Positions 25,889-37,902 of a stretch of DNA of 64,000 nucleotides are shown here, one piece after another. The position numbers and the translations under genes are program-made. The notes below the pieces were generated by a model. The model did no database searches, was not told where the DNA came from, and was given only the letters and a program-made list of their open reading frames with translations. The number at the start of each line of letters is the position of its first letter. The first letter of the stretch is position 1. This stretch comes from an uncultured Clostridia bacterium (GTDB lineage Bacteria; Bacillota; Clostridia; Lachnospirales; CAG-274), in contig CALWOZ010000002.1 of assembly GCA_944383305.1 (NCBI GenBank), forward strand, positions 25,795 through 89,794, given 5' to 3'.

Positions 25889-26386
25889 ATGAATATTTTT
25901 GAAACAAAGATAAATTACATAATATCTATTATAACGGCTATATTATCGGCTATATTAGGGGATTTTTGGTTTTTATTTATATTTTTATTAGGACTTAATA
26001 TTATAGATTATATAACAGGTATAATGAAAGCTAGATATTTAAAAAGAGAAAGTTCAAGGCGAGCATTGAAAGGCTTTGTTAAAAAGTTTTTAATATGGTG
26101 TTTAGTGGCTATGGGTTTTGGACTTGGGATTACTTTTGAAAAAATAGGCAATATAATAGGTATAAATTTACATATAATGTTAGCTATTGGTTGGTTTATT
26201 CTTGCCCATTGTATAGTAAATGAGTTTAGAAGCATTTTAGAAAATATGGTTGAGCTTGACAAGGGGTATCTAGTACCTAAATGGCTAATAAAAGGATTAG
26301 AGGTTACTAACAAATTAATTGATAAAAATGTTAATAATGTGGTTAGTAGTTTTGATGATAAAACAAGGAAAGGAGGGAAACTATGA
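25889..26386 (+). CDS. Second phage holin (TcdE/pfam05105-like)
   Basis: 165 residues with several membrane segments: IISIITAILSAILGDFWFLF, then IIDYITGIMKA, KFLIWCLVAMGFGLGITF and HIMLAIGWFILAHCIV. The RRALKGFVKK segment and NEFRSILEN end are typical of toxin-secretion/lysis holins. It sits 8 bp after the endolysin, and its stop overlaps the methylase start (ATGA). Confidence 0.85.
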   Translation: MNIFETKINYIISIITAILSAILGDFWFLFIFLLGLNIIDYITGIMKARYLKRESSRRALKGFVKKFLIWCLVAMGFGLGITFEKIGNIIGINLHIMLAIGWFILAHCIVNEFRSILENMVELDKGYLVPKWLIKGLEVTNKLIDKNVNNVVSSFDDKTRKGGKL

Positions 26387-27135
26387 AGAGCTTTATAAGC
26401 TGGATAGGAGGTAAAAAACTATTAAGGGAGAATATAGTAAGTATGTTTCCTACTAATTATGATAAATACGTAGAGGTATTTGGTGGAGCTGGTTGGGTTC
26501 TTTTTCATAAAAAAGAAGAAAAAGAAGAAATTTATAATGATATGAATAGTAATCTTATAAATTTATTTAAAATAGTAAAATACCATCCAGATGCATTTAT
26601 AAAAGAATTAGAATTTTATTTAAACTCAAGAGAATTATTTGATAATATGAAAGAAGAGGTAAATTTAAAAAGCTTAACTGACATACAAAAAGCAACTAGA
26701 TTTTTTATACTAATAAAAAATAGTTATGGTAGTAAAATGGGGAGTTTTGGCGTTAGAAAAAGAGATATAACAAAATCTATAGAGTATATAAAAGAAATTA
26801 GTAAAAGGTTAAACAAAGTAATTATTGAAAATTTAGATTTTGAAAAAGTTTTAAATAAGTATGATAAAGAAGAAACATTATTTTATTTAGACCCACCATA
26901 TTTTAAAACAGAAAATTATTATAAAGATATAGAATTTAATGAGCAAGACCATTTAAGATTAAAAGAGGCTTTAAGTAATATAAAAGGTAAATGGATATTA
27001 TCTTATAATGATTGTAATTATATAAGAGATTTATACAAAGATTATAATATACAAGAAATAGAAAGACAAAATAATCTTAAAATAAAATATGAAAATAATT
27101 CAAGATATAGAGAGCTAATAATAAAAAACTATTAA
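26383..27135 (+). CDS. dam: DNA adenine methyltransferase (Dam/D12 class)
   Basis: 250 residues, N6-adenine methyltransferase. AdoMet motif SWIGGKKLLRENIVSMFP and YVEVFGGAGWVLFHK, and catalytic motif IV DPPYF (FYLDPPYFKT). Phages often carry such orphan methylases against host restriction. Its ATG overlaps the holin stop, so it is part of the lysis cassette transcript. No partner endonuclease is next to it. Confidence 0.92.
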   Translation: MKSFISWIGGKKLLRENIVSMFPTNYDKYVEVFGGAGWVLFHKKEEKEEIYNDMNSNLINLFKIVKYHPDAFIKELEFYLNSRELFDNMKEEVNLKSLTDIQKATRFFILIKNSYGSKMGSFGVRKRDITKSIEYIKEISKRLNKVIIENLDFEKVLNKYDKEETLFYLDPPYFKTENYYKDIEFNEQDHLRLKEALSNIKGKWILSYNDCNYIRDLYKDYNIQEIERQNNLKIKYENNSRYRELIIKNY

Positions 27136-27203
27136 TAATTTATTTTAAGATGATAATATTATCGTAATTATAAAGTTAATATTTTAGATTAAAGAGGAAA
27201 AAT

Positions 27204-27230
27204 AGGGAGGTTTTACTCCCTTTATTTTTA
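27204..27230 (+). terminator. Terminator after the lysis cassette
   Basis: Stem AGGGAG / CTCCCT with loop GTTTTA, followed by TTATTTTTAT. Confidence 0.7.
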
Positions 27231-27355
27231 TATATGTATAAAAATTTAAAAAATAGCTAAATATGTTTAAAATGATGTATTTTAGTACTTTTCATTAACA
27301 GAATTGTATGATATAATATTAAAAAATTTATTAAATCTTAGGAGTGTGATTTTAT

Positions 27356-28603
27356 TTGGATTCTGCTGGTTTGCAGTTTATAATTTTAATTATTTTAATT
27401 TCTTTGTCTGCTTTTTTCTCTATGTCAGAAACTGCCTTAACATCTCTTAGTAAAATAAGGCTTAGAACAATGATTGATGAAAATATAAAAAATGCCAAAC
27501 TTATACAAAATGTTTTAGAAGACCCAGCTAAGCTATTAAGTGCAATATTAATAGGCAACAATCTTGTTAATATTGGAGCTTCTTCTATTGCAACAGCTAT
27601 GGCAATAGATAGATTTAAAAGTCAAGGTGTTGGTATTGCAACAGGAATTCTTACTATTATAATATTAATATTTGGTGAGATTACACCAAAAACTTTTGCT
27701 ACTAAAAATTCAGAAAAAATTTCTATTTTTGTTATAAAGCCTATAAGATTTTGTGTATTAATTTTTACACCAATTATATTTATTTTAAATATAATTACTG
27801 GATTTTTTTTAAGATTACTTGGTGTAAAAAAGGATGAAAAATTACCAACTATTACAGAATCTGAACTACTCACAATGGTTAATGTTAGCCACGAAGAAGG
27901 GGTTTTAGAAATAGATGAAAGAGAAATGATTAATAATGTTGTATATTTTGCTAATAATGATGCTGAGGATATTATGGTTCCTAGGACGGATATAGTGGCT
28001 ATAGATATAGATTCAACATATGACCAGCTTATTTCATTATTTAAAGAAGAAACGTTTTCTAGAATTCCTGTTTATGAAAATTCAATTGACAATATAGTTG
28101 GAATTATTTCTTTAAAAGATTTATTATTTATAGACAAATCTAAAGAATTTAATATAAAAGATTATATGAGAGAACCATTTTTTACTTATGAATCTAAATC
28201 TTTAAAAGAACTCTTTGCAGAGATGCGTATAAATAGAATTCCTATGGCTATAATTTTAGATGAATATGGAGGAACATCAGGTATAGTCACTTTAGAGGAT
28301 ATGCTAGAAGAAATAGTAGGGGATCTTGCTGACGAATATGACCAACACGAACAGGAAATAACAGTTATAAAAGAAGATGAGTATATTGTTGAGGGTTCTA
28401 CTAAGATAGAAGATGTAAACAATATGCTTGGTACAAATTTTGAATCTAAAGATTTTGAATCTATTGGAGGTTTTGTTATAGAAATTTTTGGTAAATTTCC
28501 TGAAAAAAGTGATTCTATAAGAATTAATAATGTAAAATTTATTGTTGAAAAAATAGAAAAAAATAGAATAGAAAAACTTAGAATATTGATAGATGAAGTA
28601 TAA
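27356..28603 (+). CDS. CNNM/CorC-type membrane protein (hemolysin-family)
   Basis: 415 residues: DUF21 membrane domain with four hydrophobic segments (about 1-180; the first runs IILIILISLSAFFSMSE), paired CBS domains (about 205-325: VPRTDIVAIDID, GIISLKDLLFI, DEYGGTSGIVTLEDMLEEIV) and a C-terminal CorC/HlyC domain (about 335-415). Family members are linked to magnesium or cobalt export. TTG start, since AGGAG lies 9 bases upstream and no ATG is near. Single gene. Confidence 0.9.
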   Translation: MDSAGLQFIILIILISLSAFFSMSETALTSLSKIRLRTMIDENIKNAKLIQNVLEDPAKLLSAILIGNNLVNIGASSIATAMAIDRFKSQGVGIATGILTIIILIFGEITPKTFATKNSEKISIFVIKPIRFCVLIFTPIIFILNIITGFFLRLLGVKKDEKLPTITESELLTMVNVSHEEGVLEIDEREMINNVVYFANNDAEDIMVPRTDIVAIDIDSTYDQLISLFKEETFSRIPVYENSIDNIVGIISLKDLLFIDKSKEFNIKDYMREPFFTYESKSLKELFAEMRINRIPMAIILDEYGGTSGIVTLEDMLEEIVGDLADEYDQHEQEITVIKEDEYIVEGSTKIEDVNNMLGTNFESKDFESIGGFVIEIFGKFPEKSDSIRINNVKFIVEKIEKNRIEKLRILIDEV

Positions 28604-28715
28604 AAATATAGTATTTTAAAATTTGTTTTTTATATTAAAATATACTATAAATATTATTAAATATATAGTTAATTTGTATAAAATAATATTATTTTAAAAA
28701 TAAATTAAAAATATA

Positions 28716-28744
28716 TTGACAGAATAAATAAAATATTGTAATAT
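28716..28744 (+). promoter_or_regulatory. Promoter of the beta-glucoside operon
   Basis: TTGACA (28716-28721), 17-bp spacer, TAATAT (28739-28744), just upstream of the antiterminator target. Confidence 0.75.
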
Positions 28745-28759
28745 AATTATATAGTATTT

Positions 28760-28854
28760 GGATTGTTACTGGTTAAGCAGGCTATACCATTTTCTATGTA
28801 AATTTGCTATGTTATAGCTTAATTTATGTTATGAAAGTAGGTATAGTCTTTTTT
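28760..28854 (+). promoter_or_regulatory. RAT antitermination element with overlapping terminator
   Basis: The ribonucleic antiterminator sequence GGATTGTTACTGGTTAAGCA continues GGCTATACC and matches LicT/BglG target sites. Its 3' part GGCTATACC (28780-28788) can instead pair with GGTATAGTC (28840-28848) before TTTTTT, forming a terminator. LicT binding to the RAT would prevent termination when beta-glucosides are present. Confidence 0.88.
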
Positions 28855-28886
28855 ATGCCTACAAAATTTAATGAGGTGTACTTATT

Positions 28887-29720
28887 ATGAAAGTTAAAAA
28901 AGTTATTAATAACAACCTTGTAAAATCATACAATGAAAAAAATGAAGAAATACTTGTTATGGGATGTGGCATTGGGTTTAAAAAGTCTATTGGAGATGAA
29001 ATAGATGAATCTAAAATAGAAAAAATATATATATCAAAAGATAAAGAGTCATCTAATAAGCTTATAACTTTATTAGAAAATTTGCCAATAGAATATATAC
29101 AGTCAGCAAATGAAATTATAAGCTATGCAAAAATATCATTAGGCAAAAACTTAAATGAAAATATTTATATAACTCTCACAGACCATATAAGTTTTGCAGT
29201 TGAGCGCTTTAAAAAAGGAATAAAAATAAAAAATGCTCTTTTATGGGAGATAAAAAGATTTTATAATCACGAATTTCTTATAGGTAAGGAAGCTCTTTCT
29301 ATAATAAAAAGACGAATAAATGTTGATTTACCTGAAGATGAGGCTGGATTTATAACACTTCATATTGTAAGTGCTTTGATGGATTCATCTAACGTTGGTG
29401 AAACAACAGAAATGACAAAGGTAATACAAAATATTTTAAATATAGTTAGATATCATTTTAATGTAGAATTTGACGAATATTCTCTACATTATGAAAGATT
29501 TATAACACATCTTAAGTTTTTTGTACAAAGAGTTTTTAGTGGAGTAGAAATAGACGATGATGATAAAAGTTTTTTACTTATTTTAAAAGAGCAGTATAAA
29601 AAGGAGTACCAATGTGCTCTAAAAATAAGAAAATATATTCAAAATGAGTATGGATATGACCTTACAGAAGATGAAATGGTCTATATTACTGTTCATATCA
29701 AAAGAATAATAACTCAGTAG
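28887..29720 (+). CDS. licT: Transcriptional antiterminator, BglG/LicT family
   Basis: 277 residues: N-terminal CAT RNA-binding domain (about 1-55: MKVKKVINNNLVKSYNEKNE), PRD1 (about 65-165; histidine in LTDHISFAVERF) and PRD2 (about 172-277; conserved VYITVHIKRI near the end). PTS proteins phosphorylate the PRD histidines to control activity. It binds the RAT site in its own leader and lets the downstream transport and glycosidase genes be read. AGGTG ribosome site. Confidence 0.93.
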   Translation: MKVKKVINNNLVKSYNEKNEEILVMGCGIGFKKSIGDEIDESKIEKIYISKDKESSNKLITLLENLPIEYIQSANEIISYAKISLGKNLNENIYITLTDHISFAVERFKKGIKIKNALLWEIKRFYNHEFLIGKEALSIIKRRINVDLPEDEAGFITLHIVSALMDSSNVGETTEMTKVIQNILNIVRYHFNVEFDEYSLHYERFITHLKFFVQRVFSGVEIDDDDKSFLLILKEQYKKEYQCALKIRKYIQNEYGYDLTEDEMVYITVHIKRIITQ

Positions 29721-33082
<3,362 letters not shown>

Positions 33083-33117
33083 TATCAAATAAAAATAGCT
33101 ATTTATATTAATTTTGT

Positions 33118-33224
33118 TTGATAACTTTGTAAATTTTCAAATTAACTATTGTAATTTAAAAAATTAATTATTGTAAATTTTCAAATTACAATATAATTAA
33201 AACCAAAATTTGTTTATAATTTTT
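33118..33224. repeat. Intergenic dispersed repeat, copy 2
   Basis: Three units around ATTTTCAAATTAACTATTGT, then AATTAAAACCAAAATTTGTT; similar to 14721-14811 in unit sequence, order and position after a gene. Confidence 0.5.
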
Positions 33225-33250
33225 ATCCTCAAGATAGCTTAATTAAAATA

Positions 33251-33289
33251 ATAAATTAAAGGTGTTGAAAATCAACACCTTTAATTTAT
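33251..33289. terminator. Bidirectional terminator between bglA and yhhQ-type gene
   Basis: Perfect 18-bp stem, with GGTGTTGA / TCAACACC core and A/T-rich ends, around loop AAA. It lies between convergent genes, and the ends give U-runs both ways. Confidence 0.85.
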
Positions 33290-33301
33290 TAAAATTATTA
33301 A

Positions 33302-34003
33302 CTATTTATTTTTCATTTTATTTTCATATAAGTATCTTGCTATATATATAAAAGGAGTATCTAAAATACTAGTTATTATAAATATAATATAGCTAGCTAT
33401 AAATATACTTATTATAGTATTAAAATCATACACACCATAAAAAGCAAAAAATGTAAATAAAAGGGAATTTATAAGCTGAGAGGTAAGAGTAGAAAAGTTG
33501 TTTCTAACCCAAAGAAATTTTCTTTTATCACCACTAATTTTTTCTGTAAGTTCCCACCATTTATGATATATCCAAACGTCAAAAAATTGACTTATAGCAT
33601 ATACAACTAAGCTAGCTATCATAAGTCTAGGAGTATTAGAAAAAATCATTTTAAAAGGCTCATCCATACCATTAGTTACATCATATAAAAACCAGCTTTG
33701 AGATATAATGACAAATGATACAGAGGTTAATAGTCCAGCTACAACAGCTTTTTTAGAACTTTTCTTACCATAAAATTCACTTAATATGTCTGTTGCTAAA
33801 AAACTTGCACCAAATAAAACGTTACCAAGAGTTTGTTCTAAGGAAAAGGCTTTTACAACTAATAATACTTCTATGTTAGCAGTAATAACAGTAAATACAG
33901 TAAAACATATAAGCCCTTTTTCTCCTAAAAGATAAAACCATACTAAAACAAGACCATATATAACAAATACTGATAATATTAAAAGAATTTCATTACTAAT
34001 CAT
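33302..34003 (-). CDS. yhhQ: Queuosine-precursor transporter (YhhQ/VUT family)
   Basis: 233-residue membrane protein with about six hydrophobic segments and the family features FGASFLATDILSEFYGKKSSKK, ISQFFDVWIYHKWWELTE and RNNFSTLTSQLINSLLFTFF. Family members import preQ0, preQ1 or queuine. ATG 34003 is chosen (GGAGGT 7 bases upstream); it overlaps the end of the radical SAM gene by 8 bp, so the two are translationally coupled. Confidence 0.88.
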   Translation of the reverse strand: MISNEILLILSVFVIYGLVLVWFYLLGEKGLICFTVFTVITANIEVLLVVKAFSLEQTLGNVLFGASFLATDILSEFYGKKSSKKAVVAGLLTSVSFVIISQSWFLYDVTNGMDEPFKMIFSNTPRLMIASLVVYAISQFFDVWIYHKWWELTEKISGDKRKFLWVRNNFSTLTSQLINSLLFTFFAFYGVYDFNTIISIFIASYIIFIITSILDTPFIYIARYLYENKMKNK

Positions 34004-34718
34004 TTTTGTTACCTCCAACACCAAAATCTGTATTTTCTAATAAAATATCTACTCTATTATTATTTTTATATATAGGATAAATATATTCTCTAAAGTTTTT
34101 TATAGTATTAGGGTCTGGTTTAATTTTAGTTTTATTTTTAACCATTATATTTATACATACTCGCTCAAAATTCTCAAGTCCAATAGCAATGTCTTTAAGC
34201 ATAAATTCTATACTTTGTCCAGCTAAACCTTGTAAAAGACAAACTTCATCAAAATACTGTTTTATTATATTAACGTCTTTTTCTTCTATACCTTTATTTA
34301 AGAAACTTTCTCTATAATAATAATCAAATGTTTCTATACCTATTTTTGTTTTTATGGTTATACCAATATTTTTAAAATGATTTTTTAGATTGGGTATTTC
34401 ATCTTTGTGAGCCCAATGACATTCAAAATGTAGTGTATTTATATTTTTATTTATACATACATCTTCGATTTTTTTCATAGTTTTTTTATCTAAGTCTACA
34501 AAACTACCAGAATTTACAATTTCTAAAGTGTTATATTTACCTGTGACTTTATTTAATTCTTGTTCATTTATTTTAAAACAATAGTCTTCATTTTTGTTAA
34601 AATCTGTATGATAGTCACAAAAACTACATTTTTTCCATTTACAACCACTACCAATAAGTAGAAGAATCTCTCTTTTATTTTTTTCTTCTATAGTAGAGTA
34701 TCTAATTAAATTATCCAT
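33996..34718 (-). CDS. Radical SAM enzyme, QueL-like queuine lyase candidate
   Basis: 240 residues with a radical SAM cysteine cluster near residue 32 (GCKWKKCSFCDY, C-x4-C-x2-C rather than the usual C-x3-C-x2-C), and GIETFDYYYRESFLNKGIEE. In Clostridioides difficile a radical SAM queuine lyase (QueL) is reported to work with a YhhQ transporter to turn salvaged queuine into preQ1. The 8-bp overlap with a YhhQ-type gene supports the same role here. AGGAGG-like ribosome site (CGGAGG). The function is inferred from pairing and family. Confidence 0.7.
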   Translation of the reverse strand: MDNLIRYSTIEEKNKREILLLIGSGCKWKKCSFCDYHTDFNKNEDYCFKINEQELNKVTGKYNTLEIVNSGSFVDLDKKTMKKIEDVCINKNINTLHFECHWAHKDEIPNLKNHFKNIGITIKTKIGIETFDYYYRESFLNKGIEEKDVNIIKQYFDEVCLLQGLAGQSIEFMLKDIAIGLENFERVCINIMVKNKTKIKPDPNTIKNFREYIYPIYKNNNRVDILLENTDFGVGGNKND

Positions 34719-34834
34719 ATAATCCTCCGTTTTATTAAGACAGAAAAACCACTAAAACTATGCCAAACTAAAAATATGTAAAATAGGTTATAATTTATTA
34801 TTTTTAATAATATAAATATTGTATTGATATAAAA

Positions 34835-34863
34835 ATAATAAAAAAGAGCTATATACATAGCTC
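34835..34863 (-). terminator. Terminator in the queuine-operon leader
   Basis: Stem GAGCTAT / ATAGCTC with loop GTAT, followed by TTTTTT on the minus strand. Confidence 0.8.
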
Positions 34864-34997
34864 AAATTAAATAAAATAAAACCAAAAGCATAGCAAATGG
34901 TAAGGATAATTTTAATTTGACCTAGTTTTGTTTAAAGACAGGAGGGTTTCGAACTGTCTATATAATATTAGCGACAACATATTAATAATATATTATC
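34835..34997 (-). ncRNA. Riboswitch-like leader RNA of the queuine-salvage operon (unknown class)
   Basis: About 160 nt from a minus-strand promoter to an intrinsic terminator, 117 bp upstream of the radical SAM gene. Order on the minus strand: hairpin TTAGCGA...TCGCTAA; hairpin GACAG..CTGTC with loop TTCGAAACCCTC; the segment AGGTCAAATTAAA (34923-34911); an ACC...GGT stem; TTTAATTTGAGCT (34871-34859); then terminator GAGCTAT-GTAT-ATAGCTC and U-run. AGGTCAAATTAAA can pair with TTTAATTTGAGCT (12 of 13), which would break the terminator. I do not recognise a preQ1-I, -II or -III motif. An independent small RNA is the alternative. Confidence 0.55.
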
Positions 34998-35003
34998 GCT
35001 AAC

Positions 35004-35032
35004 ATTATAACATAAACAAAACATAAATTCAA
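35004..35032 (-). promoter_or_regulatory. Promoter of the queuine-operon leader
   Basis: On the minus strand TTGAAT, 17-bp spacer, TATAAT (35009-35004), immediately after the sigE stop codon. Confidence 0.65.
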
Positions 35033-35040
35033 TATTAATA

Positions 35041-35757
35041 TTACATCATTTTTATAAATTCTTTTTTTAGCCTATTTATTATTCTTTTTTCTAATCTAGA
35101 TATATATGACTGAGATATACCAAGCATATCGGCAACTTCTTTTTGAGTTTTTTCTATACCATCAGAGAATATACCATATCTAAGTTCAATTATTACACGT
35201 TCTCTTTTATCTAATTTATTTATAGCTTTTTTTAATATATCTCTATCAACTTCTTCTTCTAAATTTTTGTATATTACATCTATATCTGTACCTAAAATAT
35301 CAGAAAGAAGTAGTTCATTACCTTCCCAATCAACATTTAAAGGTTCATCTATGGATACTTCTGTTTTTGTTTTAGTATTTCTTCTAAGATACATAAGAAT
35401 TTCATTTTCTATACACCTTGTAGCATATGTAGCTAGTTTTATATTTTTATCAGCTCTAAATGTATTTATTGCTTTAATAAGACCTATGCTTCCAATAGAT
35501 ATTAAATCCTCCACATTAACTCCAGTATTTTCAAATTTTCTAGCTATATATACAACAAGCCTTAAATTCCTTTCTATAAGCTTTGCTTTTGCCATTTCTT
35601 CATCTTCTGTACCTAAAAGAGATATTATTTCAGTTTCTTCATCATTTGTTAAAGGGGCAGGCAACACATCTGTGCCACCTATATAAAATATAGTGTCATC
35701 ATCTTGTTCTTTAAATATATTTATAATATTTTTTAATATACTTTTTACAGTAAGCAT
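35041..35757 (-). CDS. sigE: Sporulation sigma factor sigma-E (pro-form)
   Basis: 238 residues. Mother-cell sigma factor made as a precursor: the N-terminal pro-segment (about 1-28, [20 protein letters not shown]) is cut by SpoIIGA. Region 2 ([54 protein letters not shown]) and region 4 ([34 protein letters not shown]) are complete. It is 33 bp after spoIIGA. The usual next gene, sigG, is absent here. Confidence 0.96.
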   Translation of the reverse strand: MLTVKSILKNIINIFKEQDDDTIFYIGGTDVLPAPLTNDEETEIISLLGTEDEEMAKAKLIERNLRLVVYIARKFENTGVNVEDLISIGSIGLIKAINTFRADKNIKLATYATRCIENEILMYLRRNTKTKTEVSIDEPLNVDWEGNELLLSDILGTDIDVIYKNLEEEVDRDILKKAINKLDKRERVIIELRYGIFSDGIEKTQKEVADMLGISQSYISRLEKRIINRLKKEFIKMM

Positions 35758-35790
35758 AGTATTACCTCCATTTTAAAAATAATTTAATTA

Positions 35791-36687
35791 TTAATAACAA
35801 TTTAATAACTCTGGATTTAAAAGTGCATTATAAAAATTGTCATTTGATAAATTAAAATTTGATATGGCAACAATAGCATCTTTTAATATAATTTTATTTT
35901 CTGTATGTATTTCTAATTTATCTATTTTTATACCTATTAAAAGTCCACTTTTTTTACCAATACTTTTAAAAGGAATAAAACGTATATCAGCTGTATTATC
36001 TAAAGTTAATAGCTTATTTAAGTCATCTTCTTGCTTTTCATAAAAAATAATTTTTAGTTTTTCTGGAAGAATGGGCTTAATAGCTATAAACTCAGCTATT
36101 ATTACAGGTTTTTTCGTTATAGGTTCTTTTAAATTATTACCAGTATCTAAAAGTGCATTTAAACTTACATTTGTATTATTTTTATATAATGTAATGTTAT
36201 AAAAGCTTTGTTTTTTTATAAATATTTTTTTATACCAGCTTAAAAAAAGTTTAATTATTATATATGTAGATATTATAGAAATAATAAGTATTTTTAGTGG
36301 AAAATGTTGTATTGTAAAATCTAATAAATTATTTAAAACACTATTTAGATTTATATAATAAAAAAGGGCAATACTTCCACCACCTATACAAAAAGAGGTT
36401 ATATTTACTAATAAAAATATTTTAAAAAAATACTTAATAGTTTTTGGTTTAAATCCAATAATTATAGATATTATAAAAATAAGAGAAACTATAAAAATAC
36501 TTAAAATATTAGAAAAAGGTATAAAAATAATAGTTAAAATATAAAGGAGTGTTGCAAAAAATGAACTAAAAGCAAGTCTTTTTAAACTAATTTTACTTTT
36601 AATAAGTTTATTAACTATAAAAAAAATAAAATATACCATAATAAAGTTTATTAAAAATAAAATATCAACATAAACTTCTATTTGCAT
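35791..36687 (-). CDS. spoIIGA: Sigma-E processing aspartic peptidase SpoIIGA
   Basis: 298 residues: five or so membrane helices in the first half (starting VYVDILFLINFIMVYFIFFI) and a C-terminal aspartic-protease-like domain with the catalytic LLDTGNNLKEPI motif (about residue 180) and later RFIPFKSIGKKSGLLIGIK. It sits in the septum and activates pro-sigma-E after a signal from SpoIIR. GGAGGG ribosome site; same operon as sigE. Confidence 0.93.
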   Translation of the reverse strand: MQIEVYVDILFLINFIMVYFIFFIVNKLIKSKISLKRLAFSSFFATLLYILTIIFIPFSNILSIFIVSLIFIISIIIGFKPKTIKYFFKIFLLVNITSFCIGGGSIALFYYINLNSVLNNLLDFTIQHFPLKILIISIISTYIIIKLFLSWYKKIFIKKQSFYNITLYKNNTNVSLNALLDTGNNLKEPITKKPVIIAEFIAIKPILPEKLKIIFYEKQEDDLNKLLTLDNTADIRFIPFKSIGKKSGLLIGIKIDKLEIHTENKIILKDAIVAISNFNLSNDNFYNALLNPELLNCY

Positions 36688-36718
36688 TAAATCCCTCCAA
36701 AAAGCTTTTATACATAAA

Positions 36719-36784
36719 ATTATATAAATAAATTAAAGAAAAATTTGCTATATTTTGGGAGGTGTATATAAAAATAACTCGACA
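36719..36784 (-). promoter_or_regulatory. spoIIGA promoter region with possible Spo0A box
   Basis: On the minus strand, TATAAT (36724-36719) lies upstream of spoIIGA. TGTCGAG (36784-36778), one base off the Spo0A box TGTCGAA, lies further upstream. The spacing is longer than in Bacillus, so the box is tentative. Confidence 0.35.
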
Positions 36785-36797
36785 TTAAAATCAATTT

Positions 36798-36938
36798 TTT
36801 TAATACTTTGTATCAAAATAAACAAGATATTATTTTTCTTGGATATTTTGTAATTTAAAAAATTGTATACTGCAATATTTTTGATGCTTTGAGTCCCAAA
36901 ATTGCAATTTTTATTTATTTTGACACTTTGTTCCAAAA
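36798..36938 (-). promoter_or_regulatory. Three palindromic operator-like sites upstream of spoIIGA
   Basis: Reading plus strand: TTTTAATACTTTGTATCAAA-A (36798-36818), a weaker TTTTGATGC..CCCAAAA (36879-36901) and TTTTGACACTTTGTTCCAAA-A (36918-36938). The first matches, in opposite orientation, the perfect dyad at 42953-42973 upstream of the topoisomerase genes, and identity extends into the flanks. Binding protein unknown. Confidence 0.5.
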
Positions 36939-37023
36939 AAATGAATTGCAATAGGATTAAAATAAAAAGTAAGTTTATAATTTTTCTCTTAAAAAATAAA
37001 GTCATAGCTTAATTGAACGTACT

Positions 37024-37050
37024 AAAAAAGGAGCTTATAGCTCCTTTTTT
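37024..37050 (-). terminator. Terminator at the end of ttcA
   Basis: Stem AAAAAAGGAGCT / AGCTCCTTTTTT with a three-base loop; the ttcA stop codon lies inside the hairpin. Confidence 0.85.
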
Positions 37051-37886
37051 TTACTACGTTCATCATAATCATCTAAAAAGTTATAATAATTATTATCTTT
37101 ATGATATCCAATAATTGTGCTTAAATTTACATTTTCTACACTATTAAATATATTTTTTTCTATATTAGGATTATCTTCTCTAAGTTTTCTAATAAGATTT
37201 TTTATATTTTGACGAGTAGAACCACTTTCTTCTTTATTGCTATAATCTATATTTTCAGTAAACCTACAAGCACATTTTAAAAAGTCTAAATTATGATATT
37301 TAGCCCAAGCTATAATGTCCTCTTCTCTAACCATATACAAAGGTCTTATAAGCTCCATACCCTCAAAGTTTTGGCTATGAAGTTTAGGCATCATAGTTTG
37401 AACTTGTCCACCATATATCATACCCATAAGTATAGTTTCTATAACATCGTCAAAATGATGACCTAAAGCTATTTTATTACAGCCAAGTTCTTTAGCTTTG
37501 CTATATAAATGACCACGTCTCATTCTAGCACAAAGATAACAAGGATTTTCTTCTATATCTACAACAATATTAAATATATCTGTGTCAAATATAGTAATAG
37601 GTATATTTAATAATTTTGCATTATATACAATTTTATCATAATTTTCTTTGCTATAACCAGGGTTCATTACCATAAATTTTAATTCAAAATGAAACTTACC
37701 GTGTTTTTGTAATTCTTGCATAAGTTTAGCTAAAAGCATAGAATCCTTACCACCAGATATACAAACGGCTATTTTATCATTTTCTTTAATAAGGTCATAT
37801 TTTTGGACACCTTTTATAAATCCACGCCATATAGTTTTTCTATATTTTTTTATAATGCTTCTTTCTATTTCACTATGTTTTTCCAA
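37035..37886 (-). CDS. ttcA: tRNA 2-thiocytidine biosynthesis protein TtcA
   Basis: 283 residues. ATP-pyrophosphatase that thiolates C32 of some tRNAs with an iron-sulphur cluster. The PP-loop motif ISGGKDSMLLAKLMQ is near residue 46. Cluster cysteines are in NPCYLCARMRRG and LKCACRFTE, and the GHHFDDVIETILMGMIYGG motif follows. Last gene of the minus-strand RNA-metabolism operon, with an intrinsic terminator overlapping its end. Confidence 0.9.
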   Translation of the reverse strand: MEKHSEIERSIIKKYRKTIWRGFIKGVQKYDLIKENDKIAVCISGGKDSMLLAKLMQELQKHGKFHFELKFMVMNPGYSKENYDKIVYNAKLLNIPITIFDTDIFNIVVDIEENPCYLCARMRRGHLYSKAKELGCNKIALGHHFDDVIETILMGMIYGGQVQTMMPKLHSQNFEGMELIRPLYMVREEDIIAWAKYHNLDFLKCACRFTENIDYSNKEESGSTRQNIKNLIRKLREDNPNIEKNIFNSVENVNLSTIIGYHKDNNYYNFLDDYDERSKKKEL

Positions 37887-37902
37887 AATATTCCTCCTAA
37901 AT

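Noticed and set aside
34719..34834. Known preQ1 riboswitch directly before the radical SAM gene
   Set aside because: I could not find the compact preQ1-I stem with its A-rich tail or the preQ1-II core in this interval; the structured part lies further upstream.
36748..37005. 85-codon open frame on the minus strand upstream of spoIIGA
   Set aside because: No ribosome site, and its sequence is explained by the palindromic sites and the A+T-rich promoter region.
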